DNA of 64,000 bases from an uncultured Chitinophaga sp. (GCF_902168175.1 NZ_CABHOU010000042.1:108415-172414); one strand, 5' to 3'. Counted from the first letter of the stretch, positions 7,955 to 17,651 are shown. The notes: a model not told the origin generated them from the letters alone. Made by a program: numbers and translations.

Positions 7955-8983
7955 TTAACCTCTGCGTCCAGACCTTACAGGAGCGCTGCTACCTGAGGAT
8001 GAACCGCTGCTGCTTGGAGGAGATACAGACGGTGTGCTGCTAGACCTGCTTGGAGGTGTGTATGAAGGTTGATTGCTCTGAGAGCTGCTTCTGTCGTATG
8101 ACCTTACTGGTGCATCATTCGACCTGGTTGGCCTTGAAGGGCTGGTAACCGGGCGTTCTGAAGAAGACCTGTCGAAAGTCCTGCGTGGCGCGCCACTTGC
8201 AGGTGTATAGCTACCACTGCCGCTGGTCCTGTCGTAAGTTCTCACAGGAGCATTGCCCCTTGGTGTTACGCTTCCGCTATTGGTACGGCCACTGTTGTTA
8301 CCGTAAATCACAGAAGAACTGGAACCCCTTGGTCCCCATGAGTTAGCAGGGCGTGGTTTATAGTTGCCGCCGCCGTGGTAACCACCACCAGGGTAGTAAC
8401 CGCCGCCGGGGTAGTAACCACCCCATCCGCCACCGTATCCACCCCAATAGCTATATGCGGGCATGCCGTACCAGCCACCGTAAGGGTTGCCAAAGCCATA
8501 ACCCATGCCGAAGGAGCTATATGGATAGTATGATCCCCAGCCCATGCCGAAGCCCATTCCCATTCCCATACCCATGCCGAAAGAAGACCTCCAGGGGCTT
8601 CCCCATGAATAGGGGCTGTACATAGAGCTATACATGGCTGGTGCGCCATAATAAAAATCGTCGTAGTAGTAATTATCCCAGTAGCTACCGGAATAAGGCC
8701 TGTTAAAGCGGTCGAGACGGCGGGCGTAGTCATATTTTTCCTCATCCCCGTCCTCGTAAGTTACATACGTGTCGGTAGTGCGGCCATTATCGTCGTAGGT
8801 AACATACCTTTCTGAGTCCTGGTCAACTTCCTGCCTGGCTTGCTGCCGTTGCGTATTAGCGGCATAAACAGGCTTGGATGGAGAATAATACACATCATCC
8901 GGCGTCTGAGCTGTTTTGTACGCGGAAGAGCAACTGCTTAAAACCAGCATCGCAACAACCGCACTGTATATCATAGGTTTCAT
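7955..8983 (-). CDS. Low-complexity Gly/Tyr/Ser-rich lipoprotein
   Basis: A 342-residue protein of unknown function. It starts with a type II signal peptide and the lipobox LSSCSS (Cys about residue 18), so it is exported and lipidated. Residues ~25-90 are acidic and hydrophilic (DDNGRTTDTYVTYEDGDEE). Residues ~95-215 are rich in Tyr, Gly, Trp and Met, including a GM dipeptide run. The rest is Ser/Pro/Arg/Thr with recurring RTFDRSS / RSYDRSSS-like units. Such composition suggests a disordered or sticky surface protein. It is not clearly co-transcribed with the FadL-like gene, since a terminator separates them. Confidence 0.75.
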   Translation of the reverse strand: MKPMIYSAVVAMLVLSSCSSAYKTAQTPDDVYYSPSKPVYAANTQRQQARQEVDQDSERYVTYDDNGRTTDTYVTYEDGDEEKYDYARRLDRFNRPYSGSYWDNYYYDDFYYGAPAMYSSMYSPYSWGSPWRSSFGMGMGMGMGFGMGWGSYYPYSSFGMGYGFGNPYGGWYGMPAYSYWGGYGGGWGGYYPGGGYYPGGGYHGGGNYKPRPANSWGPRGSSSSVIYGNNSGRTNSGSVTPRGNAPVRTYDRTSGSGSYTPASGAPRRTFDRSSSERPVTSPSRPTRSNDAPVRSYDRSSSQSNQPSYTPPSRSSSTPSVSPPSSSGSSSGSSAPVRSGRRG

Positions 8984-9311
8984 CTTGCGTGTATTTTAAT
9001 TTATACCAAATTTAATCCTTTTTAACCGAAAATTATCGTTGAAACATGCAATTTTATCGGCCAGACATGCTAACGCGCCATCCTGATTTATTATCTTCGC
9101 ACACCAATTGAGCATTTGCCGATTTCGTACTATGTTTGCGCTTGTTTCATATTAAAAAGGAACAAAAAGTAAGCCAATAACCAATACAGGTAACCTGCCT
9201 GCCTTAGTTAAGCTAAAAAAAAGGATGAATGGTGTAGTGAATAGTCAATAGTTTGTTATTCACTGACTTATGCTTTTAAAAACATGATTTAAGGTTAAAA
9301 GAAAAAATTAT
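8984..9311. other. Intergenic region upstream of proS
   Basis: A 328-bp AT-rich gap between the divergent lipoprotein gene and proS. It contains TTATCTTCGC (9091-9100) and TATGTTTG (9131-9138), both close to the TAnnTTTG -7 pattern. Either would give proS an untranslated leader of about 165-210 nt. An 8-bp inverted repeat (AGTGAATA 9236-9243 / TATTCACT 9257-9264) lies in that leader. No small ORF or known riboswitch was recognised. Confidence 0.4.
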
Positions 9312-10790
9312 ATGAGTAAAGAGATCACAGCCCGCTCACAGGATTATTCGCAATGGTATAACGATCTTGTATTAAAAGGACAACTGGCAGACTACTCTGC
9401 CGTGAGGGGTTGTATGGTTATTAAACCCTATGGTTTCGCCTTGTGGGAGAATATGAGAGATGTGCTGGACCGTATGTTCAAAGATACCGGCCACCAAAAC
9501 GCCTATTTCCCCCTGTTTGTTCCCAAAAGCCTTTTTGAGGCCGAGGAGCAAAACGCCGAAGGTTTTGCCAAAGAGTGCGCAGTAGTTACTCACTATCGTT
9601 TGAAAAGCAACCCTGATAAAAAGGGCGCCCTGATGGTAGACCCCGAAGCCAAACTGGAAGAAGAACTGATCGTTCGTCCTACCAGCGAGGCCATTATCTG
9701 GAATACATATAAAGGCTGGATCCAGTCTTACCGCGATCTGCCGATCCTGATTAACCAGTGGGCCAACGTAGTGCGTTGGGAAATGCGTACGCGCCTGTTC
9801 CTCCGCACCGCCGAATTCCTCTGGCAGGAAGGTCATACCGCCCACGCCACCGCTGCGGAAGCAATTGCGGAAACGAAGCAGATGCTGGACGTTTATGCCG
9901 ATTTCGTGGAAAACTACATGGCCCTGCCAGTGGTAAAAGGCGTTAAATCACCCGCCGAACGTTTTGCCGGAGCTGTTGATACTTACTGTATTGAGGCATT
10001 AATGCAGGACGGTAAGGCTTTGCAGGCAGGCACCTCACACTTTCTTGGCCAGAATTTTGCTAAAGCATTCGACGTTAAATTCTCCAACAAGGAAAATAAG
10101 CTGGATTATGTTTGGGCTACCTCCTGGGGCGTATCAACCCGTCTCATAGGAGCGCTCGTAATGGCTCATAGCGACGACGACGGCCTCATTTTGCCTCCGA
10201 AAATCGCGCCGCTGCAGGTGGTAATCGTGCCTATTTACAAGGGAGCCGATCAAAAAGCGTTGCTCGACGAAAAGATCGCTGTAATTGTAGGTGAGCTGAA
10301 AAAAGCTGGCATCCGCGTTAAGTACGACGATAATGACAATAACCGTCCCGGATGGAAATTCGCCGAATATGAGATGAAAGGAGTACCGGTGCGCGTTGCT
10401 CTTGGTGCAAGAGACCTGGAAAACAACGTAGCAGAAGTGGCCCGCCGCGATACGAAGGAGAAAGCAAGCCTTTCCCTCGACGGACTGGCTGGTGCAATTG
10501 TAAATATGCTCGATGATATTCAGCAAAGCATGTTTAACAAAGCCAAAACTTTCCGCGACGAAAACATCACCGAAGCCAATAGCTTCGAGGAGTTTGAAAG
10601 GCTGCTGGACGAAAAGGCCGGTTTTATTTCCGCACACTGGGACGGTACCGCCGAAACCGAAGCTGCCATCAAAGAGCGTACTAAAGCGACCATCCGCTGT
10701 ATTCCTTTAGATAATCCACAGGAAGAGGGCGTTTGTATTCTTACAGGCAAACCTTCCAGGGAAAGAGTGCTTTTCGCAAGGGCATACTAA
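9312..10790 (+). CDS. proS: Prolyl-tRNA synthetase, archaeal/eukaryotic-like (type 3)
   Basis: Charges tRNA-Pro. The 492-residue class II synthetase lacks the bacterial editing insertion and matches the shorter type 3 ProRS common in Bacteroidota. Motif 1 lies around [18 protein letters not shown]. Motif 2 is [25 protein letters not shown], whose Arg binds ATP. Motif 3 is near [18 protein letters not shown], and the anticodon-binding domain ([12 protein letters not shown]) follows. The C-terminal extension ends in Tyr (VLFARAY), characteristic of this type. No neighbour is functionally linked. Confidence 0.95.
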   Translation: MSKEITARSQDYSQWYNDLVLKGQLADYSAVRGCMVIKPYGFALWENMRDVLDRMFKDTGHQNAYFPLFVPKSLFEAEEQNAEGFAKECAVVTHYRLKSNPDKKGALMVDPEAKLEEELIVRPTSEAIIWNTYKGWIQSYRDLPILINQWANVVRWEMRTRLFLRTAEFLWQEGHTAHATAAEAIAETKQMLDVYADFVENYMALPVVKGVKSPAERFAGAVDTYCIEALMQDGKALQAGTSHFLGQNFAKAFDVKFSNKENKLDYVWATSWGVSTRLIGALVMAHSDDDGLILPPKIAPLQVVIVPIYKGADQKALLDEKIAVIVGELKKAGIRVKYDDNDNNRPGWKFAEYEMKGVPVRVALGARDLENNVAEVARRDTKEKASLSLDGLAGAIVNMLDDIQQSMFNKAKTFRDENITEANSFEEFERLLDEKAGFISAHWDGTAETEAAIKERTKATIRCIPLDNPQEEGVCILTGKPSRERVLFARAY

Positions 10791-10894
10791 TATGCACTGC
10801 TAAAAACCTTATTGACCGATACACCTCGTTGGAGAATAGTTAAAAAGATATAAGTAGCTAACTTAATATCAGTTTAAAGAATTAAATTTAGCTG

Positions 10895-13828
10895 ATGCCA
10901 TCTATTAGTTATATCGCGAGGTGGATGCCTGTGTACCTGCTACTGGCACTATCCTCGCATGCACAGGGCCTGTTTATCCGTAATTACAATGTAAAAGACG
11001 GACTGGCAAATGCAACCGTATATGCGGCCGTTCAGGACAGGGACGGCTTCATCTGGTTTGCTACACCCACAGGAGTCAGTAAGTTCGATGGCAAACGCTT
11101 CCGGAACTATACTAAAAGAGACGGGCTTACCGATAACGACGTTATTAAACTGGCGGCCGATTCGCGTAACCGTGTCTGGTTTTTCAATTATAATGGTAAA
11201 CTGTCGTTTTTCGGCAACCACTTCGTTCACAACCGCGAAAACGATTCGTCGCTTCGTTTCGACTCTGGCGGATTGTACGAACTGGAAAATGTGTTCGAAG
11301 ACCGGGCACGCGGGCTCTCGTTCCTGAACTCGGTGGGCCGCGTGGTTTTCTACAATGGTCGCAGCACTTTGTCTGATAAATGGAAAGGCGGTCCGGCCGA
11401 TAAGTTCTTTTTCCTTAGAAACGACAGCATTTACCGTCCTTTGCAGCCTTTCTTCCGCCTCAGCTCTTTGTCGGAACTGGATAAGCGCACAGAAAAGGTA
11501 TACACCACCATGCCTTACCCCTTGCAGGACATAGGTTTTATAGAAAGGATCCGGCGGAATGCGGTGCTAACACATAAAAACGTAGCATATTCCTATACTT
11601 ATAAGGATGTAGTGCCTTTCTTCAATGGCCGCGATTTTGGTATTCAGGAGGAAATAAGCAGCATTTGCCTGGACAGGGACAATTTATGGATAGGCACGCC
11701 AAGAGCGCTTTACTTCATTAAAGATTACTTCAGAGGCGCAAAGAAAGCCAGTAAACTACTCAATAACCACTTCATTACCTCTATCCTAAACGACCGCGAT
11801 GGGAATGTTTGGATAACTACCTATGGCGATGGAGTATATTATATTCCCTACAAAAACTTCTATTTCAGCTACCTGGATAACACCAACGGACTCATGTCGC
11901 ATTCGGTGTTCAGTGTCCGGAAAGATAAGGTGGACGGAAGCCTGTATGTGGGCCAAAACGGCGGTATGCTCAGCCGGATCGATACTTTTGGCAGGGCAAG
12001 GCAGTTTAACCTGGATTCTACCGGCGGCCGTAACAGTGTTCTATCCATTTCCCCTTTTAAGAAGGATATCATGGTGGGCACTGATAATAACATTTTCCTG
12101 ATAGATCGTATTACGCAAAGGGTAAAGCTGTTACAGTCTATTCACATGGTGAAAGACATTAAGGTAACGCCCTCCGGGCGGATAAGAGTGGCGGCCGATA
12201 AAAAACTGATCACGATAGAAGATGGCAGTTCTAAAACCATAGCACTGGGCGAAATGGCCATGGCAGTGGTTTGCCTGGGCGATTCGGCGTTCTATATCGG
12301 CACTAATAACGGGTTATATTACGGCACTGATAAAAAGACGCCCGAGCTGGCTAATACTACAGACGTCCGGTTAAAACAGAGCATTAAGGACCTGGAAATG
12401 ATAGACGGCTACCTTTGGGTGGGTACCAGCGACCAGGGGATTTACCTCGTGAAAAATAACCAGGTACTCAAACAGTTCACTTCACAGGAAAACCTGGCCA
12501 GCGATATTTGTCAACAGCTTTATTATGATGGCAACGGCCGCTTATATGTGGCCACCAACCGCGGCGTTTCTGTGATCGATACCAAAGCGCAGGCACTCGT
12601 TCGCAACATTACCTCTACAGATGGTCTGATGTCGGACGATATCAGGGATATACATGCCGATGGCGATACTCTGTTAATAGCAACCTCTAACGGGCTTTGT
12701 TATTTCAATGCGGACAATATCCCCATGGATACCATTCCACCAACCATTTACCTGAACGCGATCCGGTATGGCGACAGTGCGTATCTGCCTAAAGCTAACT
12801 TTACCCATTTATATGAAAGTAAAGGATCGTTTGAAGTAGAGTTCGGAGCAATTGCTTACGATTTGCCCGACCTGGTGGATTATCAGTATAATTTATCGGG
12901 AGATACGCTCAGTTGGGTAACCACTAAGTCAAACATTATTCCCTTCCCTGACCTGCAACCCGGTAATTATCAACTATATATCCGTGCAAGAAAGTTCCGG
13001 AGCGACTGGGGGCCTGCGGTTACTTTAAATATTAATATACTGCCACGCTGGTACCAGGAATGGTGGGCGAGAGGCATACTGGTGCTACTCGGAGTGTTGG
13101 GAATTTTAGTTATATTGCGCTTCATTGTGAGGCGGATCAAAGCTGCTGAGAAACGAAAAACTGAGTATAACCGGCGGATTGCCGAACTGGAGGCGAAAGC
13201 CCTGACCAACCAAATGAATCCGCATTTTATCTTCAACTCGTTGAATTCTGTTCAGCACCTCATCCTGGAGAGAGAAGAAAAACAAGCGCTCAATTTCCTG
13301 GCAGATTTTGCCACACTGATGCGCCAGATGTTAAACAATTCACGCAAATCGTTTATTTCGCTGGAAGATGAAATCGCTTTTTTAACAAGGTATCTGGAAT
13401 TGGAGAAAATCAGGTTTGCCAGTTCATTTGTATATCAGTTTGAAATAGAAGAAGAGCTAAAGGAGTATACCGTATATATACCGCCAATGCTAATTCAACC
13501 AATACTCGAAAACGCCATTAAACATGGCCTTGCGCCTAAAAACGGTAGCGGACGGTTAATCGTAAAAATGCAGCTGCAAAACGACCTGCTATATTGCGCC
13601 GTAGATGATGACGGAATAGGATGGGAGCAATCTAATGCGTTAAAAAGCAATAAGTTAGTAAAGCACGAATCAACAGCCATAAGTGTTATCAAAGAAAGAT
13701 TGCAGATTATTAAATCTTTTAATGGAAGCATTGGAAAATTAGAAATTATTGATAAATTTAAGTCGGGATCAGGCTCCAAGGAAGGTACCCTGGTAGTGGT
13801 CCGGATTCCCATTGTAAAGATGTTATGA
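10895..13828 (+). CDS. Propeller/Y_Y_Y sensor histidine kinase (LytS-type kinase domain)
   Basis: A 977-residue membrane sensor. After a signal peptide comes a periplasmic beta-propeller of repeated regulator-propeller units (for example VQDRDGFIWFATPTGVSKFDG, ILNDRDGNVWITTYGDGVY, LEMIDGYLWVGTSDQGIY). A Y_Y_Y domain (VDYQYNLSG...LQPGNYQLYIRA) follows, then one transmembrane helix (ILVLLGVLGILVILRFIV) and a short coiled coil. The kinase domain is of the His_kinase family, with phospho-acceptor LTNQMNPHFIFNSLNS (His about 777). The HATPase has PPMLIQPILENAIKHG and DDGIGW. The stop overlaps the next start (ATGA), so the partner is the LytTR regulator. Unlike hybrid HTCS sensors it carries no fused receiver or AraC domain. 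The ligand is unknown. Confidence 0.92.
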   Translation: MPSISYIARWMPVYLLLALSSHAQGLFIRNYNVKDGLANATVYAAVQDRDGFIWFATPTGVSKFDGKRFRNYTKRDGLTDNDVIKLAADSRNRVWFFNYNGKLSFFGNHFVHNRENDSSLRFDSGGLYELENVFEDRARGLSFLNSVGRVVFYNGRSTLSDKWKGGPADKFFFLRNDSIYRPLQPFFRLSSLSELDKRTEKVYTTMPYPLQDIGFIERIRRNAVLTHKNVAYSYTYKDVVPFFNGRDFGIQEEISSICLDRDNLWIGTPRALYFIKDYFRGAKKASKLLNNHFITSILNDRDGNVWITTYGDGVYYIPYKNFYFSYLDNTNGLMSHSVFSVRKDKVDGSLYVGQNGGMLSRIDTFGRARQFNLDSTGGRNSVLSISPFKKDIMVGTDNNIFLIDRITQRVKLLQSIHMVKDIKVTPSGRIRVAADKKLITIEDGSSKTIALGEMAMAVVCLGDSAFYIGTNNGLYYGTDKKTPELANTTDVRLKQSIKDLEMIDGYLWVGTSDQGIYLVKNNQVLKQFTSQENLASDICQQLYYDGNGRLYVATNRGVSVIDTKAQALVRNITSTDGLMSDDIRDIHADGDTLLIATSNGLCYFNADNIPMDTIPPTIYLNAIRYGDSAYLPKANFTHLYESKGSFEVEFGAIAYDLPDLVDYQYNLSGDTLSWVTTKSNIIPFPDLQPGNYQLYIRARKFRSDWGPAVTLNINILPRWYQEWWARGILVLLGVLGILVILRFIVRRIKAAEKRKTEYNRRIAELEAKALTNQMNPHFIFNSLNSVQHLILEREEKQALNFLADFATLMRQMLNNSRKSFISLEDEIAFLTRYLELEKIRFASSFVYQFEIEEELKEYTVYIPPMLIQPILENAIKHGLAPKNGSGRLIVKMQLQNDLLYCAVDDDGIGWEQSNALKSNKLVKHESTAISVIKERLQIIKSFNGSIGKLEIIDKFKSGSGSKEGTLVVVRIPIVKML

Positions 13829-14586
13829 GTATTATAAAAGCTGCCATTGTCGACGATGAGGTCCGCAACATACATATCCTCCGGAACATTCTGGAGAATT
13901 ACTGCAAGGACGTAAAGGTTATCGGCGAAGCGCAAAATATACATGATGCAGCAGAAATGATCAAGGAAAATCCTATCGATGTGCTGTTCCTTGATATCGA
14001 GATGCCTCCTCATAATGGTTTTCAACTGCTGGAAATGTTTCCGGTACTTAACTTCGAAGTAATTTTCATCACCGCATTCCAGGAATATGCCCTGCAGGCG
14101 ATTAAGTTTGCCGCGCTCGACTATTTACTGAAACCTATCAAGGTGAGCGAGGTAGAAGATGCTTTGGAGAAAGTGAAGAAAAGCAAAAAAGGACGGTTGA
14201 ACGAACTGGCGTCTATCCTTAAAGATTACGTAAAGAATAATGATAACGCTTTCTCGAAGATCGTAATACCCGTAAACGACGGCTATAACGTTATCGACCT
14301 GAAGGATATCATCTATTGCGAAGCATTTGACAGTTACACTAAAATACAGCTGATCAACAACGCTTCGCACCTCATCTCCAAATCACTGAAAGAGTATGAG
14401 GAAATGTTGTCCGATAAAGGCTTTTACCGTGTACATAAATCCTTCCTGATCAATATTCACCATATCGTGAAAATTATCAAAGGCCTGGGTACCGCGGTTA
14501 TTATGAGCGATCAGAAAAACATCCCTATTTCTTCCCGTAAGAAAGATGAATTCTTTACCCAGTTGAAAGGTGTAATTAATTTGTAA
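13825..14586 (+). CDS. LytTR-family response regulator
   Basis: A 253-residue transcription factor. The N-terminal receiver has the acidic pair DDE (10-12), phospho-acceptor Asp57 (VLFLDIEM), the conserved Thr region (FITAFQ) and Lys in LLKPIK. The C-terminal LytTR DNA-binding domain spans about residues 150-250 (IVIPVNDGYNVIDLKDIIYCEAFDSYTKI; FYRVHKSFLINIHHI). It overlaps the kinase stop by 4 nt, so the two form a cognate pair. LytTR regulators usually bind pairs of short direct repeats; no such site was recognised here. Confidence 0.93.
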   Translation: MSIIKAAIVDDEVRNIHILRNILENYCKDVKVIGEAQNIHDAAEMIKENPIDVLFLDIEMPPHNGFQLLEMFPVLNFEVIFITAFQEYALQAIKFAALDYLLKPIKVSEVEDALEKVKKSKKGRLNELASILKDYVKNNDNAFSKIVIPVNDGYNVIDLKDIIYCEAFDSYTKIQLINNASHLISKSLKEYEEMLSDKGFYRVHKSFLINIHHIVKIIKGLGTAVIMSDQKNIPISSRKKDEFFTQLKGVINL

Positions 14587-14605
14587 ATAGAATAAAATAT
14601 TAGGA

Positions 14606-14628
14606 AGCCCTGGCAATACGCCAGGGCT
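14606..14628 (+). terminator. Terminator of the kinase/LytTR operon
   Basis: A 9-bp stem AGCCCTGGC / GCCAGGGCT with loop AATAC, followed by TTTTTGTTTT. It begins 20 nt after the regulator stop. Confidence 0.85.
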
Positions 14629-14664
14629 TTTTGTTTTCCGTTAGTTAGTATTCATCAGCATCAA

Positions 14665-14705
14665 TTAAAAGAGGGAATGCCGTACCATGGCATTCCCTCT
14701 TTTAA
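14665..14705. terminator. Long perfect hairpin between LytTR and htrA
   Basis: A perfect 17-bp inverted repeat (TTAAAAGAGGGAATGCC / GGCATTCCCTCTTTTAA) with a 7-nt loop. The A/T-rich stem ends supply T-tracts in both directions, so it can serve as a back-up terminator for both convergent genes. Confidence 0.7.
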
Positions 14706-14712
14706 TAAGAGA

Positions 14713-14732
14713 ACCCCGGCAAATACCGGGGT
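14713..14732 (-). terminator. First terminator after htrA
   Basis: A 7-bp stem ACCCCGG / CCGGGGT with a 6-nt loop, 36 nt after the htrA stop. The minus-strand exit is TCTCTTATT. It is followed by the 17-bp hairpin at 14665-14705. Confidence 0.55.
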
Positions 14733-14767
14733 CCTCATCCTAACCTATAAACCTATATGAAAACTTA

Positions 14768-16309
14768 CTAAAACTCTTCTGACATCTTGATGTTGTAGTA
14801 CACCAATCCACCGCCCATTTGAGGATAGAAGCCTACCAGTTGGGTATTGCTGTCTTTTTCAAGGGCACGTTTCAGGTCTGCTACGGTGTTTACTTTCGTG
14901 TCGCCTGCTTTCAGGATAACGAAGTAAGGCTTCATCGTCGTTTGCTTTTTGATAGCGCCTGTAGTGATGCCCATTACTTTTAATCCTCCAGGTATCCTCC
15001 ATTCGTTAATTTCCCGCTCGGTCAACGGCTCAAGGTCAGCACCCAGACGGTCGATAATGCTCGTTTTTACAATATCTGTATTACCGTCGGCATTTCTGAG
15101 CGTTGTGTTAACCGTATAAGTTTTTTCAGCACGCAGGTAGCTGATGGTGATTTTGTCGCCTGGTTTGTAACGGGCTACCTGTTCTACCATTTCAGAAACA
15201 GTAGGTGTAGCTACACCGTTAATGGCAGTGATAATGTCGCCACGTTTAATGCCTGCCTGGAAGGCTGCGCCGGATTCAGGTACCCGGCTTACGGCTACGC
15301 CGTTAAAGTCGCGGTCCAGACCCAGTTCCTGCCTTTCCTGTTCGTTACGTGTAGAAGGATCGAGGTACTGGATACCCAGGTAAGCCCGCTGCACATTACC
15401 ATATTTCAACAGGTCGTTTACGATTTTCTTCACCAGGTTTACCGGGATGGCGTAGGAGTAACCTGCATACGCGCCGGTAGGCGAGGCGATGGCCGAGTTG
15501 ATACCTACCAGTTCACCGGCAGTATTGATCAGCGCACCACCACTGTTACCCTGGTTCACCGCCGCATCCGTTTGGATAAACGATTCGATCGCTTTACGGT
15601 TGTTAGCGGTATTGATACCAATGCTGCGGGCTTTGGCGCTCACGATACCAGCGGTAACGGTAGCATCCAGGTTAAGCGGGTAACCAATAGCCAGTACCCA
15701 CTGACCTACGTTCACCTCGTCGGAGTTGCCGTACAGCAGGTAAGGTAATCCGGTGGCATCTATCTTAATCACTGCCAGGTCCGTATTGGGATCGATGCCC
15801 ACGATCTTGGCAGCGTAAGTTTTGTTATTGGCAAGGGTTACGCTCACTTCGTCGGCACCATCCACTACGTGATTGTTGGTTACAATATATCCATCGTCGG
15901 AAATCAATACGCCGGAACCTGAAGCCATTTGGCCGGGAATATAATACTGGCGTCCTCCGCGGTTGCCCAGGAATTCATCCCAGAAATCATCTTCACCACC
16001 GAACATATCCTGCAGCGGGCTCTTTCGCCTCTCCAGGTTGTTACTTACTTTACGAGGGTTTATTTTTGTTTTGATGTGTACTACTCCAGGTGTAGCAATT
16101 TTGGCGGCCTGCTGGAAGTCCGTAGGCGCTGCGTTGGCAGTAGCGCCATTCGGCATGCTCGTATACTTCGCATAGTTCACAGGGATATTATCAGAACCGT
16201 TCTGGTACATTCCAGGCTTATCCTGCAAATACTTGTTGTAAACAAATATGCTGGCAAATGCCGTAGCTGAACTAAGTAAAATCGTTGCCGCAATTTGTCG
16301 AAATTTCAT
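14768..16309 (-). CDS. htrA: HtrA/DegP-type periplasmic serine protease, two PDZ domains
   Basis: Envelope quality-control protease and chaperone of the Do/DegQ family, 513 residues. It has an N-terminal signal or anchor (residues 1-22) and a trypsin-like domain. The catalytic triad is visible: His147 (TNNHVVDG), Asp177 (NTDLAVIKI) and Ser256 (QGNSGGAL). Two PDZ domains follow. The first has the loop RAYLGIQYLDP and GIKRGDIITAING; the second is degenerate, around LKVMGITTGAIKKQ and ILKAGDTKVNTVADL. The short LA-loop region with acidic GGEDDFWDEFLG is typical of Bacteroidota members. Its own candidate promoter lies upstream at 16391-16398. Confidence 0.93.
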   Translation of the reverse strand: MKFRQIAATILLSSATAFASIFVYNKYLQDKPGMYQNGSDNIPVNYAKYTSMPNGATANAAPTDFQQAAKIATPGVVHIKTKINPRKVSNNLERRKSPLQDMFGGEDDFWDEFLGNRGGRQYYIPGQMASGSGVLISDDGYIVTNNHVVDGADEVSVTLANNKTYAAKIVGIDPNTDLAVIKIDATGLPYLLYGNSDEVNVGQWVLAIGYPLNLDATVTAGIVSAKARSIGINTANNRKAIESFIQTDAAVNQGNSGGALINTAGELVGINSAIASPTGAYAGYSYAIPVNLVKKIVNDLLKYGNVQRAYLGIQYLDPSTRNEQERQELGLDRDFNGVAVSRVPESGAAFQAGIKRGDIITAINGVATPTVSEMVEQVARYKPGDKITISYLRAEKTYTVNTTLRNADGNTDIVKTSIIDRLGADLEPLTEREINEWRIPGGLKVMGITTGAIKKQTTMKPYFVILKAGDTKVNTVADLKRALEKDSNTQLVGFYPQMGGGLVYYNIKMSEEF

Positions 16310-16390
16310 ATTCTTAAAGGGTTTAAAAATTGTGATCGAATTTTCGTTGTTGCTTTCGCGGTTGATAGATCAATTTGTATGCCTTGGATA

Positions 16391-16398
16391 CAAATTTA
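16391..16398 (-). promoter_or_regulatory. Candidate -7 element for htrA
   Basis: On the minus strand TAAATTTG matches TAnnTTTG and predicts a leader of about 75 nt for htrA. A TTTTTTG lies 15 nt upstream, slightly closer than the usual 17-23 nt. Confidence 0.4.
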
Positions 16399-16484
16399 GG
16401 GGTCGGGTTTAATCAAAAAAACAGTATACAAAACACTTTAACACATTTTTATATCAATAGTTAAAGCCACCTTAATAAAACGAA

Positions 16485-16517
16485 GCAGGCACTGACAAAA
16501 TTTTGTACAGTGCCTGC
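16485..16517 (-). terminator. Terminator of the acyl-CoA reductase gene
   Basis: A 10-bp perfect stem GCAGGCACTG / CAGTGCCTGC with a 13-nt AT-rich loop, then TTCGTTTTATT on the minus strand. It begins 31 nt after the stop codon. Confidence 0.75.
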
Positions 16518-16547
16518 CATTATAACAATAAAACTGAAATTTTGTTA

Positions 16548-17558
16548 CTACAACGTCGTAAGAAACGCCATTGTGTCAACCCCATCGGCATAATCAGACA
16601 GCGAAGGCTGTTGTGCCTCCCCGAACGCGATACCACCGCGCCCCACCAGCGCCTGTAATTCGTCGTTCGCCCTCAGTTCTGCATGCAGTGCCAATACATC
16701 GGTATAAAAGCCATAATGCAGCACGCTGAGGGGCGAGAACAGTGACGGGTTTTCTACCAGCAGCAGGGCAGCACTGCTCATGTAATAATTGTTGTTCAAC
16801 AGCAACAATGCCAGGTTATAGTCGTAGTTGTTCTTGTACTTATTGTGGTCGCCCAGGTAGTCGTATTTCCTTAAAGCCCTTACCAATGGCTCGAAATCGT
16901 AGTTCTCCGGCACATAAACCTTGGTTACGTTCCGGCAACCCAGCCCGAAATAATGCATCACGTCGCCGGCCAGTGCTTCCAGTTCTTCCTCCGTTTCACT
17001 ACCGGTAAGTACGGCGGCAGAGGTACGGTTCTTACGGATAATATTGGGGTATTTAGAGAAGTAATAGGCGAAGTAACGGGCGGAGTTATTGCTGCCGGTC
17101 GCAATATAAGCGCCGCAATCCTTCAGCATTTCCTCCACGCTGGTAATGGCGCCGGCTTCGGGGTACCATTCCGCCAGTTTGGCCAGGATGTGTTTCATCA
17201 GCACCTCGTCTTTCGACGACAGCTTCAGCCTCACCTTATGTCCGCTCAGGAAACCGCACAGCCAGTCGTGGAAGCCTACCAGCGGAATATTGCCGGCGGC
17301 TACGATGCCTACTTCTTTAACAGTAACCGGCGACCCTGCTCCCGGGTATTGTTCCAGCCAGGCTTTCAACGCCGTTTCATCGAGATAGTAACGGGAGATG
17401 TTTCCCAATGCCATGTCAATAAACTCCGGCGTAAACCAGCCGTTTAACTCAAACGCCCGTTGCTTAACGGCTTCCAGCTCTTCTTTACCGGTTTTGTCAG
17501 CCGGATTTAAATACTGTCCCAAACGCACCAGCGCAGCTACTTTTTGCGATATATCCAT
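16548..17558 (-). CDS. LuxC-like acyl-CoA reductase
   Basis: A 336-residue protein of the acyl-CoA reductase (LuxC) branch of the aldehyde dehydrogenase superfamily. It is predicted to reduce an acyl-CoA or acyl-thioester to the aldehyde with NAD(P)H. Visible segments are VGIVAAGNIPLVGFHDWLCGFLSG, the nucleotide-binding region near residue 85, and SSKDEVLMKHIL. Further on are ATGSNNSARYFAYYFSKYPNIIRKNRTSAAVLTG and a Cys in GLGCRNVTKVYVP (about residue 216), the candidate thiohaemiacetal nucleophile. It is slightly shorter than LuxC. No other lux-type gene is present. It is transcribed divergently from a ferredoxin gene, a plausible but unproven partner. Confidence 0.82.
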   Translation of the reverse strand: MDISQKVAALVRLGQYLNPADKTGKEELEAVKQRAFELNGWFTPEFIDMALGNISRYYLDETALKAWLEQYPGAGSPVTVKEVGIVAAGNIPLVGFHDWLCGFLSGHKVRLKLSSKDEVLMKHILAKLAEWYPEAGAITSVEEMLKDCGAYIATGSNNSARYFAYYFSKYPNIIRKNRTSAAVLTGSETEEELEALAGDVMHYFGLGCRNVTKVYVPENYDFEPLVRALRKYDYLGDHNKYKNNYDYNLALLLLNNNYYMSSAALLLVENPSLFSPLSVLHYGFYTDVLALHAELRANDELQALVGRGGIAFGEAQQPSLSDYADGVDTMAFLTTL

Positions 17559-17575
17559 GAAAGGGTAGAAATAAA

Positions 17576-17608
17576 TTGAATTTTTAAAATCTAGATGTTC
17601 TATTTTTG
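17576..17608 (+). promoter_or_regulatory. Promoter of the ferredoxin gene
   Basis: TTG (17576-17578), a 22-nt spacer and TATTTTTG (17601-17608) fit the Bacteroidota pattern TTG-N17-23-TAnnTTTG. The predicted start near 17615 gives a leader of about 37 nt and argues for the ATG at 17652. Confidence 0.55.
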
Positions 17609-17651
17609 TTGCAAAATTAATGGCTTACTACTTAAACAAAAAGTTTATAAC

